The notes beneath the pieces are model-generated. The model was given only the letters and a program-made list of their open reading frames with translations, did no database searches and was not told the origin of the DNA. The position numbers and the translations under genes are program-made. Positions 1-8,173 of a stretch of 64,000 nt of DNA are shown here, one piece after another; positions within the stretch are counted from its first letter, which is position 1; each line of letters starts with the position of its first letter. The DNA is from Desulfobaculum sp044987625 (GTDB taxonomy: Bacteria > Desulfobacterota > Desulfovibrionia > Desulfovibrionales > Desulfovibrionaceae). The stretch spans positions 806,001 through 870,000 of the forward strand of contig NZ_JBJDSB010000002.1 in assembly GCF_044987625.1 (NCBI RefSeq), in the 5' to 3' direction.

Positions 1-681
1 CGGGATGTATCCCACGAGGCGGCAAGTCTTATGCTGTTGACCCTTGGGGCGACTATCACGGCTTTTTCGTGCAAGGCCATGGCTATCCCTCAGGGGGTGG
101 TGTTTGGCGGGTTGTCCGGGGCGGCGCTGTTGGCGCACCGTTTGTCTGAGTGGGCGACACCCGGTATGTGGCTGCTGGTGCTGAATGCACCGCTGTTTGT
201 GCTGGGCGGGGCGCTGGTCGGGCGGCGCTTCTTTTTTGTAAGTCTGTACGGGATGCTGTGCCTTTCTTTGGGCATGGACGCCATCGACGTACGGGTAACG
301 TTTCCAAACCCTGTGGCGGGCGCTGTGGCAACCGGCATGGTGATGGGCTTTGGCACCGCGCTGGTGCTGTTGGCGCATGGGTCGCAGGGCGGGCTGGATA
401 TTGTCGCAAGATGTCTATCTCAGAGGTTGCAAGCCTCTGCCGGTGCGGTGTATCTGTCTTTCGATGTCGTGCTGTTTAGCTGCGCGGCTATGATCCTTGG
501 AGGGGCCACGGTTGCGACCTCTTTGACGGTGACAGTCGCCATGGCGGCCACGACGGATATTGTCATGCGGTGTGCGGTGTGGTGTCGCGCGCATGCCGCC
601 CGGATGAGTGTTTCCGTGCCGGTTGGTGCCGGCGCTCACGCGGTAGTTCCCGTGCCTGTGCATGTGCGCCGGAAGCACTGA
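1..681 (+). CDS. YitT family membrane protein, 5' end outside window
   Basis: This is an integral membrane protein of the YitT (DUF161) type; the transported substrate, if any, is unknown. The frame is open back to base 1. The first Met inside the window (base 31) lies within what should be the first membrane helix, so the true start is probably upstream. Several hydrophobic helices follow, and the stretch GSQGGLDIVAR matches the family's conserved glycine-rich loop. The C-terminal tail (about 30 residues, rich in Val, Pro and Arg) is not family-like and may be lineage-specific. Family assignment is fairly sure; function is unknown. Confidence 0.75.
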   Translation, partial: RDVSHEAASLMLLTLGATITAFSCKAMAIPQGVVFGGLSGAALLAHRLSEWATPGMWLLVLNAPLFVLGGALVGRRFFFVSLYGMLCLSLGMDAIDVRVTFPNPVAGAVATGMVMGFGTALVLLAHGSQGGLDIVARCLSQRLQASAGAVYLSFDVVLFSCAAMILGGATVATSLTVTVAMAATTDIVMRCAVWCRAHAARMSVSVPVGAGAHAVVPVPVHVRRKH

Positions 682-703
682 GAGAAGTGATCTTTACCAG
701 AGA

Positions 704-719
704 AGGGTCAATTGACCCT
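704..719. promoter_or_regulatory. Perfect 16-bp palindrome, possible operator
   Basis: AGGGTCAATTGACCCT is self-complementary over all 16 bases and ends two bases before the GGAG that serves the next gene. Its position over the translation start region suggests an operator or an RNA hairpin masking the ribosome-binding site. No regulator is identified. Confidence 0.45.
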
Positions 720-730
720 CGGAGATGAGC

Positions 731-1018
731 ATGACCAAGGCACGTTCCGGGTTGCAGACCATTGAGGGGTATGTTGGGCCGTACAGCTGGGACGAGAATG
801 AAGAAATCGTCACGGTGTCGGTCATTACGGATGAGAACAGGGAGTACGTGGTGGAGCATTCCGGGCCGGGCGCCCGCCTGCTCGACTATGTTGATGAGTA
901 CATCCGTGCCAAGGGGGCGGTTCGCAAAAGCCGTGACCATTTCAGTCTGACGGTACAGAGCTTCGATGTGATCGACGCGCCCGAACTGGACGACTGGATT
1001 GAGGATGACGACTGGTAG
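731..1018 (+). CDS. Small acidic conserved-type hypothetical protein (95 aa)
   Basis: I do not recognise this family. The protein is short, acidic and soluble, ends in DDWIEDDDW and has no signal peptide or membrane segment. An in-frame ATG exists at 725, but GGAG at 721-724 abuts it; the ATG at 731 (MTKARSG) has proper spacing of six bases and is preferred. It lies about 50 bases after the YitT gene, separated by a 16-bp palindrome, so it may have its own control. Codon use resembles its neighbours, which supports a real gene. Confidence 0.6.
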   Translation: MTKARSGLQTIEGYVGPYSWDENEEIVTVSVITDENREYVVEHSGPGARLLDYVDEYIRAKGAVRKSRDHFSLTVQSFDVIDAPELDDWIEDDDW

Positions 1019-1058
1019 GGCATCCTCGCCGCCCGTCAGGGTTTTTCCCACGCAGAAC

Positions 1059-1099
1059 GAGACTCCGCAGGATAATGCCGGCGGGGTCTCCGCTGTTTT
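1059..1099 (+). terminator. Possible intrinsic terminator
   Basis: GAGACTCCGC at 1059-1068 pairs with GCGGGGTCTC at 1081-1090 with one wobble pair. The following T-rich stretch (TGTTTTA) is weak. It sits after the small acidic gene and before the sigma-54 regulator. Confidence 0.4.
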
Positions 1100-1216
1100 A
1101 AGCGCGGGAAGCTGGCGGGCTGCTCTTTCCCCTGCCTGTGGGGTGCTGATTTTGGTTGCAAGGGGGGATGGGCCGGACGTACAGTGCCGCCACCGGAGTT
1201 CTTGGAGAAAAGTACG

Positions 1217-2626
1217 ATGAAACGTGTTTTGGTCGCGACGCCGGATGCCGCCGTATCCAGCATCATCCGCGAAAGTTATACCACGCCGCCCACCATAGAT
1301 ACCGCCTTGAAGCGGGAGGAGTTCGGCCACCATTTGGCGCGCAGGCAGTACGATACGCTGTTTGTGGATGTTGCCATGCTGGATGTGCCGCCCACCAATG
1401 GCGATGCGCAGGCCTTTGTGGATGCGCTGGCGCCCATTGCCCGCACCAGCCCGCATGCGGAAATCGTCATCCTTGCGCCGCCGGAGCGCCTGCGCGCCGC
1501 CGTCAGGCTGGTGAAGGCCGGTGCGGACGACTACCTCAATTATCCGCTGGACCGTACCGAGGTCCGCTATGTGCTGGAAAGCCTGTATGAAAGCCTTAAG
1601 CTCCAGACCGAGATGGATTACTTCCGCGCGGAGGTGGGCGTGGGGCGCTTTATGCAGGTTGTGGGCACGCGCACGCCATCCATGCGCGCCGTGTTCGACA
1701 AGGCGCGCCTTGTGGCGCCAACGTCGTCCATTGTGCTCCTTACGGGCGAAACCGGGACGGGCAAGGGCGTTATCGCGCGCCTTATCCATGCCCTTGGCGC
1801 GCACAGTTCCGGGCCTTTCGTCAGCGTGCACTGCGGCGCAATCCCCGACACCCTCATCGAGAGCGAACTCTTTGGGCACGAGAAGGGCGCATTCACCAGC
1901 GCGGTGAAGCGCAAGCTCGGCCGCTTTGAGGTGGCCGCCGGTGGCACCATATTCCTTGATGAAATCGGCACGGTGACGCCGTCTGCGCAGGTGAAACTGC
2001 TGCAGGTGCTGCAGGAGAAGGTGTTTCAGCGTGTGGGCGGCTACGCGGACATTCCGCTGAAGTCGCGCATCATCGCCGCCACGAATATTGACCTTGGCGA
2101 GCTGTGTGCGCGGGGTGAGTTCCGTAAGGACCTGTTCTACCGCCTGAACGTCTTCCCCATTGAAATCCCGTCGCTGCGGGACAGGGCGGATGATATCCCC
2201 ATGCTGGCGGAGTTCTTTTTGACCAAGCTGAATGAACAGCACATGAAGGACATCCGCGGCATCCATCCCACGGTGCTGGGCGCGCTGGCCGGATACGACT
2301 GGCCGGGCAACGTGCGTGAGCTGGAAAACCTCATCGAGCGCGCCTATATCCTTGAGCGCTCCAATGTGCTGACGCCAGAGAGCTTCCCCGTGGACATTGC
2401 CGCCAGTGGCGCGCCAGCGGCCAGCCTGCCGCTGGACCTGACGCAAACCCTTGCGGAATTCCGCGAAAGCGCCAAGGAGAGCGCGCAGCGGCACTACCTC
2501 AAGGAACAGCTTGCCGCCCACAACGGGCGCATGAACAAGACCGCCGAGGCCGCAGGCATCAGCCCGCGCCAGTTGCGTAAGCTCATGACGCGCTACGGCT
2601 ACCGCAAGGAAGACTTCAAGGTCTGA
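1217..2626 (+). CDS. Sigma-54-dependent activator with degenerate receiver domain (469 aa)
   Basis: This protein should activate RNA polymerase-sigma-54 promoters by ATP hydrolysis. Domain order is an N-terminal receiver-like domain (about 1-120), an AAA+ domain with Walker A GETGTGKG, and a C-terminal Fis-type helix-turn-helix (NKTAEAAGISPRQLRKL). The receiver keeps the Asp in LFVDVA, but only one Asp remains where the acidic pair is expected and the conserved Lys is replaced (YLNYPLD). It may therefore not respond to phosphorylation in the usual way. The sigma-54 contact loop reads GAFTSA instead of GAFTGA. The start at 1217 follows TTGGAGAAAAGTACG; an upstream in-frame start at 1184 lacks such a site. 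No kinase gene is adjacent, so its target is unknown. Confidence 0.88.
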   Translation: MKRVLVATPDAAVSSIIRESYTTPPTIDTALKREEFGHHLARRQYDTLFVDVAMLDVPPTNGDAQAFVDALAPIARTSPHAEIVILAPPERLRAAVRLVKAGADDYLNYPLDRTEVRYVLESLYESLKLQTEMDYFRAEVGVGRFMQVVGTRTPSMRAVFDKARLVAPTSSIVLLTGETGTGKGVIARLIHALGAHSSGPFVSVHCGAIPDTLIESELFGHEKGAFTSAVKRKLGRFEVAAGGTIFLDEIGTVTPSAQVKLLQVLQEKVFQRVGGYADIPLKSRIIAATNIDLGELCARGEFRKDLFYRLNVFPIEIPSLRDRADDIPMLAEFFLTKLNEQHMKDIRGIHPTVLGALAGYDWPGNVRELENLIERAYILERSNVLTPESFPVDIAASGAPAASLPLDLTQTLAEFRESAKESAQRHYLKEQLAAHNGRMNKTAEAAGISPRQLRKLMTRYGYRKEDFKV

Positions 2627-2667
2627 TTTTTCCCGGATGGCAAGGCTTCGCTACGCAGAAGCCATAC

Positions 2668-2714
2668 CGCCCCCGTGTCTGTGTCCATTGCGACGGCAGA
2701 CGCGGGGGCGTTTT
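2668..2714 (+). terminator. Intrinsic terminator after sigma-54 activator
   Basis: CGCCCCCG followed by GTCTG pairs with CAGAC and GCGGGGGCG, and TTTT follows. It ends the activator transcript. Confidence 0.75.
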
Positions 2715-2746
2715 GCGTTTGTGCCCATATGCCGGGTGGATGTGGA

Positions 2747-2970
2747 ATGGTCCGACCATAGCGGTAGGGAAAGGTCCGACCAAAGCGATGCGAAAAAAGT
2801 TTATGGGGTGACACGGGTGGCGTGTGTTTTACATAACTTACTGGTTTTGTTGGGTTAAGTCTTTTCAACACATATCCCCTGTGGGATCGTCTCGCCTCCA
2901 AAGGTCCGACCAAACCCCGTGTGAGGGGTTGACAGCGATTCCAGTATTGTGCAGAGTTTGGTCCGACCAT
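2747..2970. promoter_or_regulatory. Four copies of a GGTCCGACC operator upstream of the GntR gene
   Basis: Four copies of the same odd-centred palindrome occur at 2747-2759 (ATGGTCCGACCAT), 2771-2783, 2901-2913 and 2958-2970. Centres are 24, 130 and 57 bp apart. TGGTCnGACCA fits the binding-site style of FadR-subfamily GntR regulators such as LldR and PdhR. All copies lie between the previous gene's terminator and the GntR gene, which suggests autoregulation. A TTGACA at 2929-2934 lies between the two proximal copies and could be the -35 box; no convincing -10 was seen. Confidence 0.7.
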
Positions 2971-3114
2971 TTGACGGGGCAACGGATGCCGCGCAGATGG
3001 TGCAGCTGTGCACGTTAACTGAGTTTGGTGAAGATTTCGCAAGAAATGGGCTGGCTGCACGCTTCGTCGCCATACCGGCGGCTGGCATATTTGGACAGAA
3101 AGGTCATACCATTC

Positions 3115-3921
3115 ATGGATCAGACAGAAATGAAAAAGGTCTTGGCATTCACTCCGGCGCAGATTGGTCGCGCCAGCGAGGATGTGGCCCTGCAAATTGA
3201 GGCGGCCATCACCAGCGGGCGCATTCAGCCCGGTGAGCACCTGCCCAGCGAACGTGAGCTGCAAAGCCTGTTTCAGACCGGGCGCGGCGTCATCCGCGAG
3301 GCCCTGCGGACCCTTAAGCAGAAAGGGCTTATCGAGATCCGCAAGGGCGCCAAGGGCGGCGCATATATCAAACAGATAGAGGTCGACAACGTCAGCGAGT
3401 CCCTCGCGCTGTTTTTGAAGCAGCACTCCGTGGCTCCCGACCGCATTATCGAGTTCCGCGAGAGCATTGACCGGGCCATCACCTGTTTGGCCATCTCCCG
3501 CGCAACGGATGAGGAGAAGCAGCAGCTTGTGGACGGCGCGCACCGTCTGGAAAAGATGCTGGAAGCACCGAATCCGGACCTGAACCAGCTTGGCGAGCTG
3601 GACCGGGAGCTTAACATCCTGCTGGCGAACATGGCGCATAATCCCGTGTTCGAGTGGGTGATGCGGGCGCTGCAGTCCGGCTTTAGCTCTCACGATTTCG
3701 CGCTATACGAAATGCCCGAATACCGTGAAGCCACCGTCTCCAACTGGACGGACACAGCGCGCGAGATAGCGCAGGGCGAAACGCTGCGGGCGCTGTCGTA
3801 CATCGGTCATCACTATGTTTTGCTCAGCCGGTGTGTGGAGGCGCGAAGCGCCGAAGGCCGCCCCGGTGTGACAGAATTTTTGGACACGTCCTCGGACGAG
3901 GCAACCGAGACGTCGTCCTAA
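3115..3921 (+). CDS. GntR-family regulator, FadR/FCD subfamily (268 aa)
   Basis: This is a DNA-binding regulator with an N-terminal winged helix (LQIEAAITSGRIQPGEHLPSE, then FQTGRGVIREALRTL) and an all-helical FCD ligand-binding C-terminal domain from about residue 95. FCD regulators usually sense small carboxylates such as lactate, pyruvate or glycolate. The start at 3115 follows GAAAGG; the frame stays open upstream to 3025 but without a better site. Four GGTCCGACC boxes upstream make autoregulation likely. The next genes are betA and betB, but 730 bp of non-coding DNA without this box intervenes, so control of choline oxidation is not supported. The ligand is unknown. Confidence 0.85.
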   Translation: MDQTEMKKVLAFTPAQIGRASEDVALQIEAAITSGRIQPGEHLPSERELQSLFQTGRGVIREALRTLKQKGLIEIRKGAKGGAYIKQIEVDNVSESLALFLKQHSVAPDRIIEFRESIDRAITCLAISRATDEEKQQLVDGAHRLEKMLEAPNPDLNQLGELDRELNILLANMAHNPVFEWVMRALQSGFSSHDFALYEMPEYREATVSNWTDTAREIAQGETLRALSYIGHHYVLLSRCVEARSAEGRPGVTEFLDTSSDEATETSS

Positions 3922-4649
3922 GGCACTTCCGGTACTCTCCTACTGGTTGCACTGCACCTCCGGGCGCTGCCGTGCCCATTATCCCGGCGGCGCCATCGGC
4001 ACAGCACTGTGCCGCACGGGGAGGCGTGGACGTCACGTTCCACAGACGCCGCCCTCCCCGCCGGAGGAGTGCGCGCCGCGGCCCGCGCCAGAGAGGCGCT
4101 AACGCGGCGTAAAGGCTGGTCCTTCCAGCCACGGGAAAAGTGGGAGGCATGGCCCGCAAGGGCGCAGGAAAGAAGGGGAGAAGAAGGGTTTCTTGCACAA
4201 ACCGGGCGCCGCTGAAGGCGGACGGCACGGGGCTGGCAGGATGTGTGTGTGGAAAAGGCTGCGCTAGGTGTGCGCCATGACAGCCCCAGCCGTACCACGA
4301 AGCATCAGCGACGCCCGGTTTGTGCAGGAAAGCCGTGAAAGCCGGTCACCACGGTGACCGCCGGGGGAGCGCTCCTCTCGCGTGCGTTCTCCTCATAGCC
4401 ATTCTCCCGGCGTTCATGGCCGCCTTGCGGCCATGACGGCACCCAAAAGAAAGCGCGCCACAGTGTGCCCTGTAGGGCGACACGGCGCGCGCACGGCAAG
4501 GACGGCCCGTCAGCGTGTGGCGACGGACGGGCCGGAATTCAACACAACACTATAAAGGACAGCCCGCCGCTCCTTGGCAGAGGATATGCGCGGCGGGCCG
4601 CCCTGAACCGAACATGCCGTCTGGCAGGACGACATGAGCAGGAGGTCCC
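3922..4649. other. 728-bp non-coding region with inverted repeats and hairpins
   Basis: No credible gene was found. The region contains hairpin GGCTGG/CCAGCC near 4113, a 27-bp imperfect inverted repeat with arms 4189-4215 and 4305-4331, GGTCACCACGGTGACC near 4340, ATGGCCGCCTTGCGGCCAT near 4415, and GGCCCGTC/GACGGGCC near 4505-4535. In the betA leader, GCCCGCCGC/GCGGCGGGC at about 4562-4598 is a 9-bp stem. Several could end the GntR transcript or shape the betA leader. Confidence 0.5.
4189..4331. repeat. 27-bp imperfect inverted repeat pair
   Basis: The arm at 4189-4215 (TTTCTTGCACAAACCGGGCG, then CCGCTGA) is repeated in inverted orientation at 4305-4331 with two mismatches. About 90 bp separates them, and partly complementary GC-rich stretches lie inside. 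It resembles the ends of a small relic element or a long cruciform. No transposase is present. Confidence 0.6.
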
Positions 4650-6302
4650 ATGGCTAAAAAGATGTATGATTACATCATTGTTGGTGGCGGTTCCGCCGGT
4701 AGCGTACTGGCCAACCGTTTGAGCGCGAATCCCAAGAACAATGTGCTGGTGCTGGAAGCCGGTCTCCCGGACTTTCGTCTGGATTTCCGCATCCATATGC
4801 CCGCGGCACTGACCTACCCCCTTGCAGGCAAGACCTACAACTGGTGGTACGAGTCCGACCCCGAGCCGCACATGCACAACCGCCGCATTTATCAGCCCCG
4901 CGGCAAGGTCCTTGGTGGTTCCAGCTGCGTCAACGGGATGATCTACATCCGCGGTAACGCGATGGACTACGAAAAGTGGGCCAAAATCGACGGCCTGGAG
5001 GACTGGGACTACGCCCGTTGCCTGCCGTACTTCCGCCGGTTTGAAACCCGCATGGACGGCGCAACCGCCTACGACGGCGCCAACGGCCCCTTGTACCTGA
5101 CGACCCCCGAGTGCGACAACCCCCTGTTCAACGCCTTTTTCCAGGCCGTTCAGCAGGCTGGCTATCCTATCGTGGACAACGTCAACGGCTACCGTCAGGA
5201 AGGCTTCTCCAAGTTCGACGCCACCATCTATCAGGGGCGCCGCTGGAATGCCGCCCGTGCCTACGTGCACCCGGTGCGCAACCGCCGCAACCTCAAGGTT
5301 CGCTGCGGCGCGCAGACCTCGCGCATTCTCTTCGACGGCAAGCGCGCCGTGGGCGTCGAGTACGATACCCGCTTCCGCAAGGGCGTCAAGGCATACGGCG
5401 GCGAAGTTATCGTCTGCGGTGGCGCCATCAACTCCCCGCAACTGCTGCAGTTGTCCGGCATCGGTAATGCGGACGAGCTGTCCAACCTCGGCATCGATCC
5501 GGTGCAGCACCTGCCCGGCGTGGGCGAGAACCTGCAGGACCATCTGGAACTTTATGTCCAGTACGCCTGCAAGAAGCCCGTCAGCATGTACCCGGCCCTC
5601 AAGTACCGCAATCAGCCCAAGATTGGCGCAGAGTGGCTGTTCCTGCACAAGGGCGCTGCGGCCACGAACCACTTCGAGGCCGGCGGCTTTATCCGCGGCA
5701 ACGACGAGGTGGACTACCCGAACCTGCAGTACCACTTCCTGCCTATCGCCATCCGCTACGACGGCTCCGCGCCCAACGAGGGCCACGGCTATCAGGTCCA
5801 CGTTGGTCCCATGAATACCGACGTTCGCGGTCATGTGAAGATCAAGTCCGCCGATCCGAAGGAATACCCCAGCATCCTGTTCAACTACCTCTCCACCGAG
5901 CAGGAGCGCCGCGAATGGTGCCAGGCCATCCGCAAGACCCGCGAAATCATGACGCAGTCCGCGTTTGACGAGTTCCGCGGCGGCGAGCTGGCCCCCGGCG
6001 AACATGTGCAGACCGACGAAGAGATCCTGGACTTTGTGGCACGCGAGGGCGAAAGCGCCTACCACCCCAGTTGCACCTGCAAAATGGGCTACGACGACAT
6101 GGCCGTTGTGGACAGCGACCTCAAGGTGCACGGCGTGGAAAACCTGCGTGTCGTGGACGCCTCCATCATGCCGCTTATCACCAACGGCAACATCTACGCT
6201 CCGGTCATGATGATCGCCGAAAAGGCCGCGGACAAGATTCTCGGCAACACGCCGCTGGATGCTTCTCCCGCGCCGTTCTACAAGCACGAAAAGGGCGAGT
6301 AG
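4650..6302 (+). CDS. betA: Choline dehydrogenase (GMC oxidoreductase, 550 aa)
   Basis: BetA oxidises choline to betaine aldehyde with FAD and passes electrons to the membrane chain. The N-terminal dinucleotide-binding motif is YIIVGGGSAGSVLANRL, followed by the GMC signature around GGSSCVNGMIYIRG. Near the C-terminus, YHPSCTCKMG carries the catalytic-loop His and NGNIYAPVMMIAEKAAD closes the FAD domain. Length matches E. coli BetA (about 556). The start follows AGGAGGTCCC. betB begins 28 bp downstream and is surely co-transcribed. Other GMC alcohol dehydrogenases are similar, but the BetB partner and the betaine-binding protein nearby favour choline. Confidence 0.92.
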   Translation: MAKKMYDYIIVGGGSAGSVLANRLSANPKNNVLVLEAGLPDFRLDFRIHMPAALTYPLAGKTYNWWYESDPEPHMHNRRIYQPRGKVLGGSSCVNGMIYIRGNAMDYEKWAKIDGLEDWDYARCLPYFRRFETRMDGATAYDGANGPLYLTTPECDNPLFNAFFQAVQQAGYPIVDNVNGYRQEGFSKFDATIYQGRRWNAARAYVHPVRNRRNLKVRCGAQTSRILFDGKRAVGVEYDTRFRKGVKAYGGEVIVCGGAINSPQLLQLSGIGNADELSNLGIDPVQHLPGVGENLQDHLELYVQYACKKPVSMYPALKYRNQPKIGAEWLFLHKGAAATNHFEAGGFIRGNDEVDYPNLQYHFLPIAIRYDGSAPNEGHGYQVHVGPMNTDVRGHVKIKSADPKEYPSILFNYLSTEQERREWCQAIRKTREIMTQSAFDEFRGGELAPGEHVQTDEEILDFVAREGESAYHPSCTCKMGYDDMAVVDSDLKVHGVENLRVVDASIMPLITNGNIYAPVMMIAEKAADKILGNTPLDASPAPFYKHEKGE

Positions 6303-6330
6303 ACCCCGAGACCGCAAGGAGACCTGCAAT

Positions 6331-7806
6331 ATGATGCAGAAGAAGATGTACATCGACGGCCAGTGGGTGGACGCCGAGTCCGGCCGCACCACGGAAATCA
6401 TCGATCCCGGCAACGGGCGCGGTGTGGCCGTGGTGGCCGAAGGCTCCCGCGATGACGCCAAAAAGGCCATCGCCGCCGCGCGCGAAGCCTTCGACTACGG
6501 CCCTTGGCCGAACACCCCCGCATCCGAGCGAGGCCGCCTCGTCTGCCGTCTGGCGGACCTTATAGAGCGCGACCGCGAGGAGCTGGCCCGGCTGGAGAGC
6601 CTGGACACAGGTAAAACAGTTGAAGAAAGTCGTTGGGATATGGATGACATCGCCGGTATCTTCCGCTACTTTGGCGGGTTGGCGGACAAGGAAGGCGGCG
6701 AAGTGATTTCTTCGCCCATTCCGGATTCCACCAGTGAACTGGTACGCGAACCCATCGGCGTCTGCGGGCAGATTTCCCCGTGGAACTATCCGCTCCTTCA
6801 GGCGTCGTGGAAGATGGCCCCGGCTTTGGCCGCAGGATGCACGATTGTCATGAAACCCAGCGAGATCACCCCGCTGACGACCATTAAGGTCACGGAACTG
6901 GCCGAAGAGGCCGGATTCCCCAAGGGTGTGGTCAATACCGTACTCGGCCCCGGCTCCGCCGTGGGCGCCGAACTGTCCGAAAGCCTGGATGTGGATTTGA
7001 TATCCTTCACGGGCGGCATCGACACCGGCAAAAAGATCATTCAGGCCGCAAGCGGCAACGTGAAGAAGATGGCTCTTGAGCTTGGGGGCAAAAACCCCAA
7101 TATCATCTTCGCCGACGCCGATTTCGACCTTGCGGTGGACTACGCGCTCAACGGCGTGTTCTTCCACGCTGGTCAGATTTGCTCTGCCGGTGCGCGCATC
7201 CTTGTGCAGGACGACATCTACGACGCCTTCGTGGAGGAACTGCACAGACGCATCAGCCGCATCGTTGTGGGCTACGGCTTCGACGAAAAGACCGAGATGG
7301 GACCGCTCATCTCCGCCGAGCATCTGGCCAAGGTTGAGGACTACGTCCGCATTGGTCAGGAAGAGGGCGCGCGCCTGCTTTGCGGCGGCAAGCGTCCGGA
7401 CGACCCGGCGCTGGAGGGGGGCTTCTTCTACATGCCCACCCTGTTCGCCGACTGCGAAAACGACATGCGCATCGTGCAGGAAGAAGTGTTCGGCCCGGTT
7501 ATCACCGTGGAACGCTTCTCCACCGAAGAGGAAGTCGTTCAGCGTGCCAACAGCACCGTCTACGGCCTGTCCGCTGGCTTCTGGACCCGCGACCCCGACC
7601 GTATCAAGCGCGTTTCCCGCGCTTTGCGTTTCGGTACCGTGTGGGTGAATGACTTCAACGTGTACTTCACACAGGCACCATGGGGTGGCTACAAGCAGTC
7701 CGGCCTTGGTCGCGAGCTTGGCCGCATGGGGCTTGAGGAATACACCGAAGTGAAGCACATCTTCCAGAACAGCAACACCCAGCCAGTGAACTGGTTCGGT
7801 AAATAG
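6331..7806 (+). CDS. betB: Betaine aldehyde dehydrogenase (491 aa)
   Basis: BetB oxidises betaine aldehyde to glycine betaine with NAD(P)+. The general-base Glu lies in LELGGKNPN and the nucleophilic Cys in FHAGQICSAG; cofactor and substrate elements ISPWNYP and EEVFGPV are also present. The start at 6331 (ATGATGCAG) follows AAGGAG with nine bases spacing; the frame is open upstream into betA but no better site is seen. It forms a two-gene operon with betA and ends at a strong terminator. Together the pair makes the osmoprotectant glycine betaine from choline. Confidence 0.92.
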   Translation: MMQKKMYIDGQWVDAESGRTTEIIDPGNGRGVAVVAEGSRDDAKKAIAAAREAFDYGPWPNTPASERGRLVCRLADLIERDREELARLESLDTGKTVEESRWDMDDIAGIFRYFGGLADKEGGEVISSPIPDSTSELVREPIGVCGQISPWNYPLLQASWKMAPALAAGCTIVMKPSEITPLTTIKVTELAEEAGFPKGVVNTVLGPGSAVGAELSESLDVDLISFTGGIDTGKKIIQAASGNVKKMALELGGKNPNIIFADADFDLAVDYALNGVFFHAGQICSAGARILVQDDIYDAFVEELHRRISRIVVGYGFDEKTEMGPLISAEHLAKVEDYVRIGQEEGARLLCGGKRPDDPALEGGFFYMPTLFADCENDMRIVQEEVFGPVITVERFSTEEEVVQRANSTVYGLSAGFWTRDPDRIKRVSRALRFGTVWVNDFNVYFTQAPWGGYKQSGLGRELGRMGLEEYTEVKHIFQNSNTQPVNWFGK

Positions 7807-7811
7807 ACCAC

Positions 7812-7847
7812 AAAAGGGGAGAGCACAGGTGTGTTCTCCCCTTTTTT
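7812..7847 (+). terminator. Intrinsic terminator of betAB
   Basis: AAAAGGGGAGAGCACA pairs with TGTGTTCTCCCCTTTT with one wobble, ending in a T6 run. It is one of the clearest terminators in the window. Confidence 0.9.
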
Positions 7848-8173
7848 CATGTGGACGAGAGTGTTCCCGTGGCGGATGCCGCCAGCAACGTGGACGCAGC
7901 CCCGGCAAAGTGCCTCTGTGCAGGCAGCAGCCGTGGGCGCGGCCCAGCGTTAGCGGTGGATGCGCCACCAGTGCCGCGCGGAAGGAACGTTTCGCGCGGC
8001 GTCCGGCCGGGGTCGTCATTGTGGCGGCGGCCGGTCACCCATGCAGAGTGCGGCGCGGCGGCGCAGGGAACCGGAAGAGTTCCGGCATACGCCGCCCACC
8101 GACGCGCACTGATTTGGGGCGGAGCACGGCACAAGCGGGGCATGGCCCCGTTAACAGCAACATAGGAGGTATG
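7848..8173. other. Non-coding region before the betaine-binding protein
   Basis: About 325 bp with no credible gene. It must hold the promoter for the binding-protein gene, but no convincing -35/-10 pair was found. AGGAGG at 8164-8169 is the ribosome-binding site. Confidence 0.4.

Noticed and set aside
563..2521. Long minus-strand open frame opposite the sigma-54 activator
   Set aside because: It is a shadow of a high-GC coding region; composition is Arg/His-rich and no family features are seen.
3922..4649. Small genes on either strand between the GntR gene and betA
   Set aside because: Short Arg-rich frames end inside the inverted-repeat arms and lack start signals.
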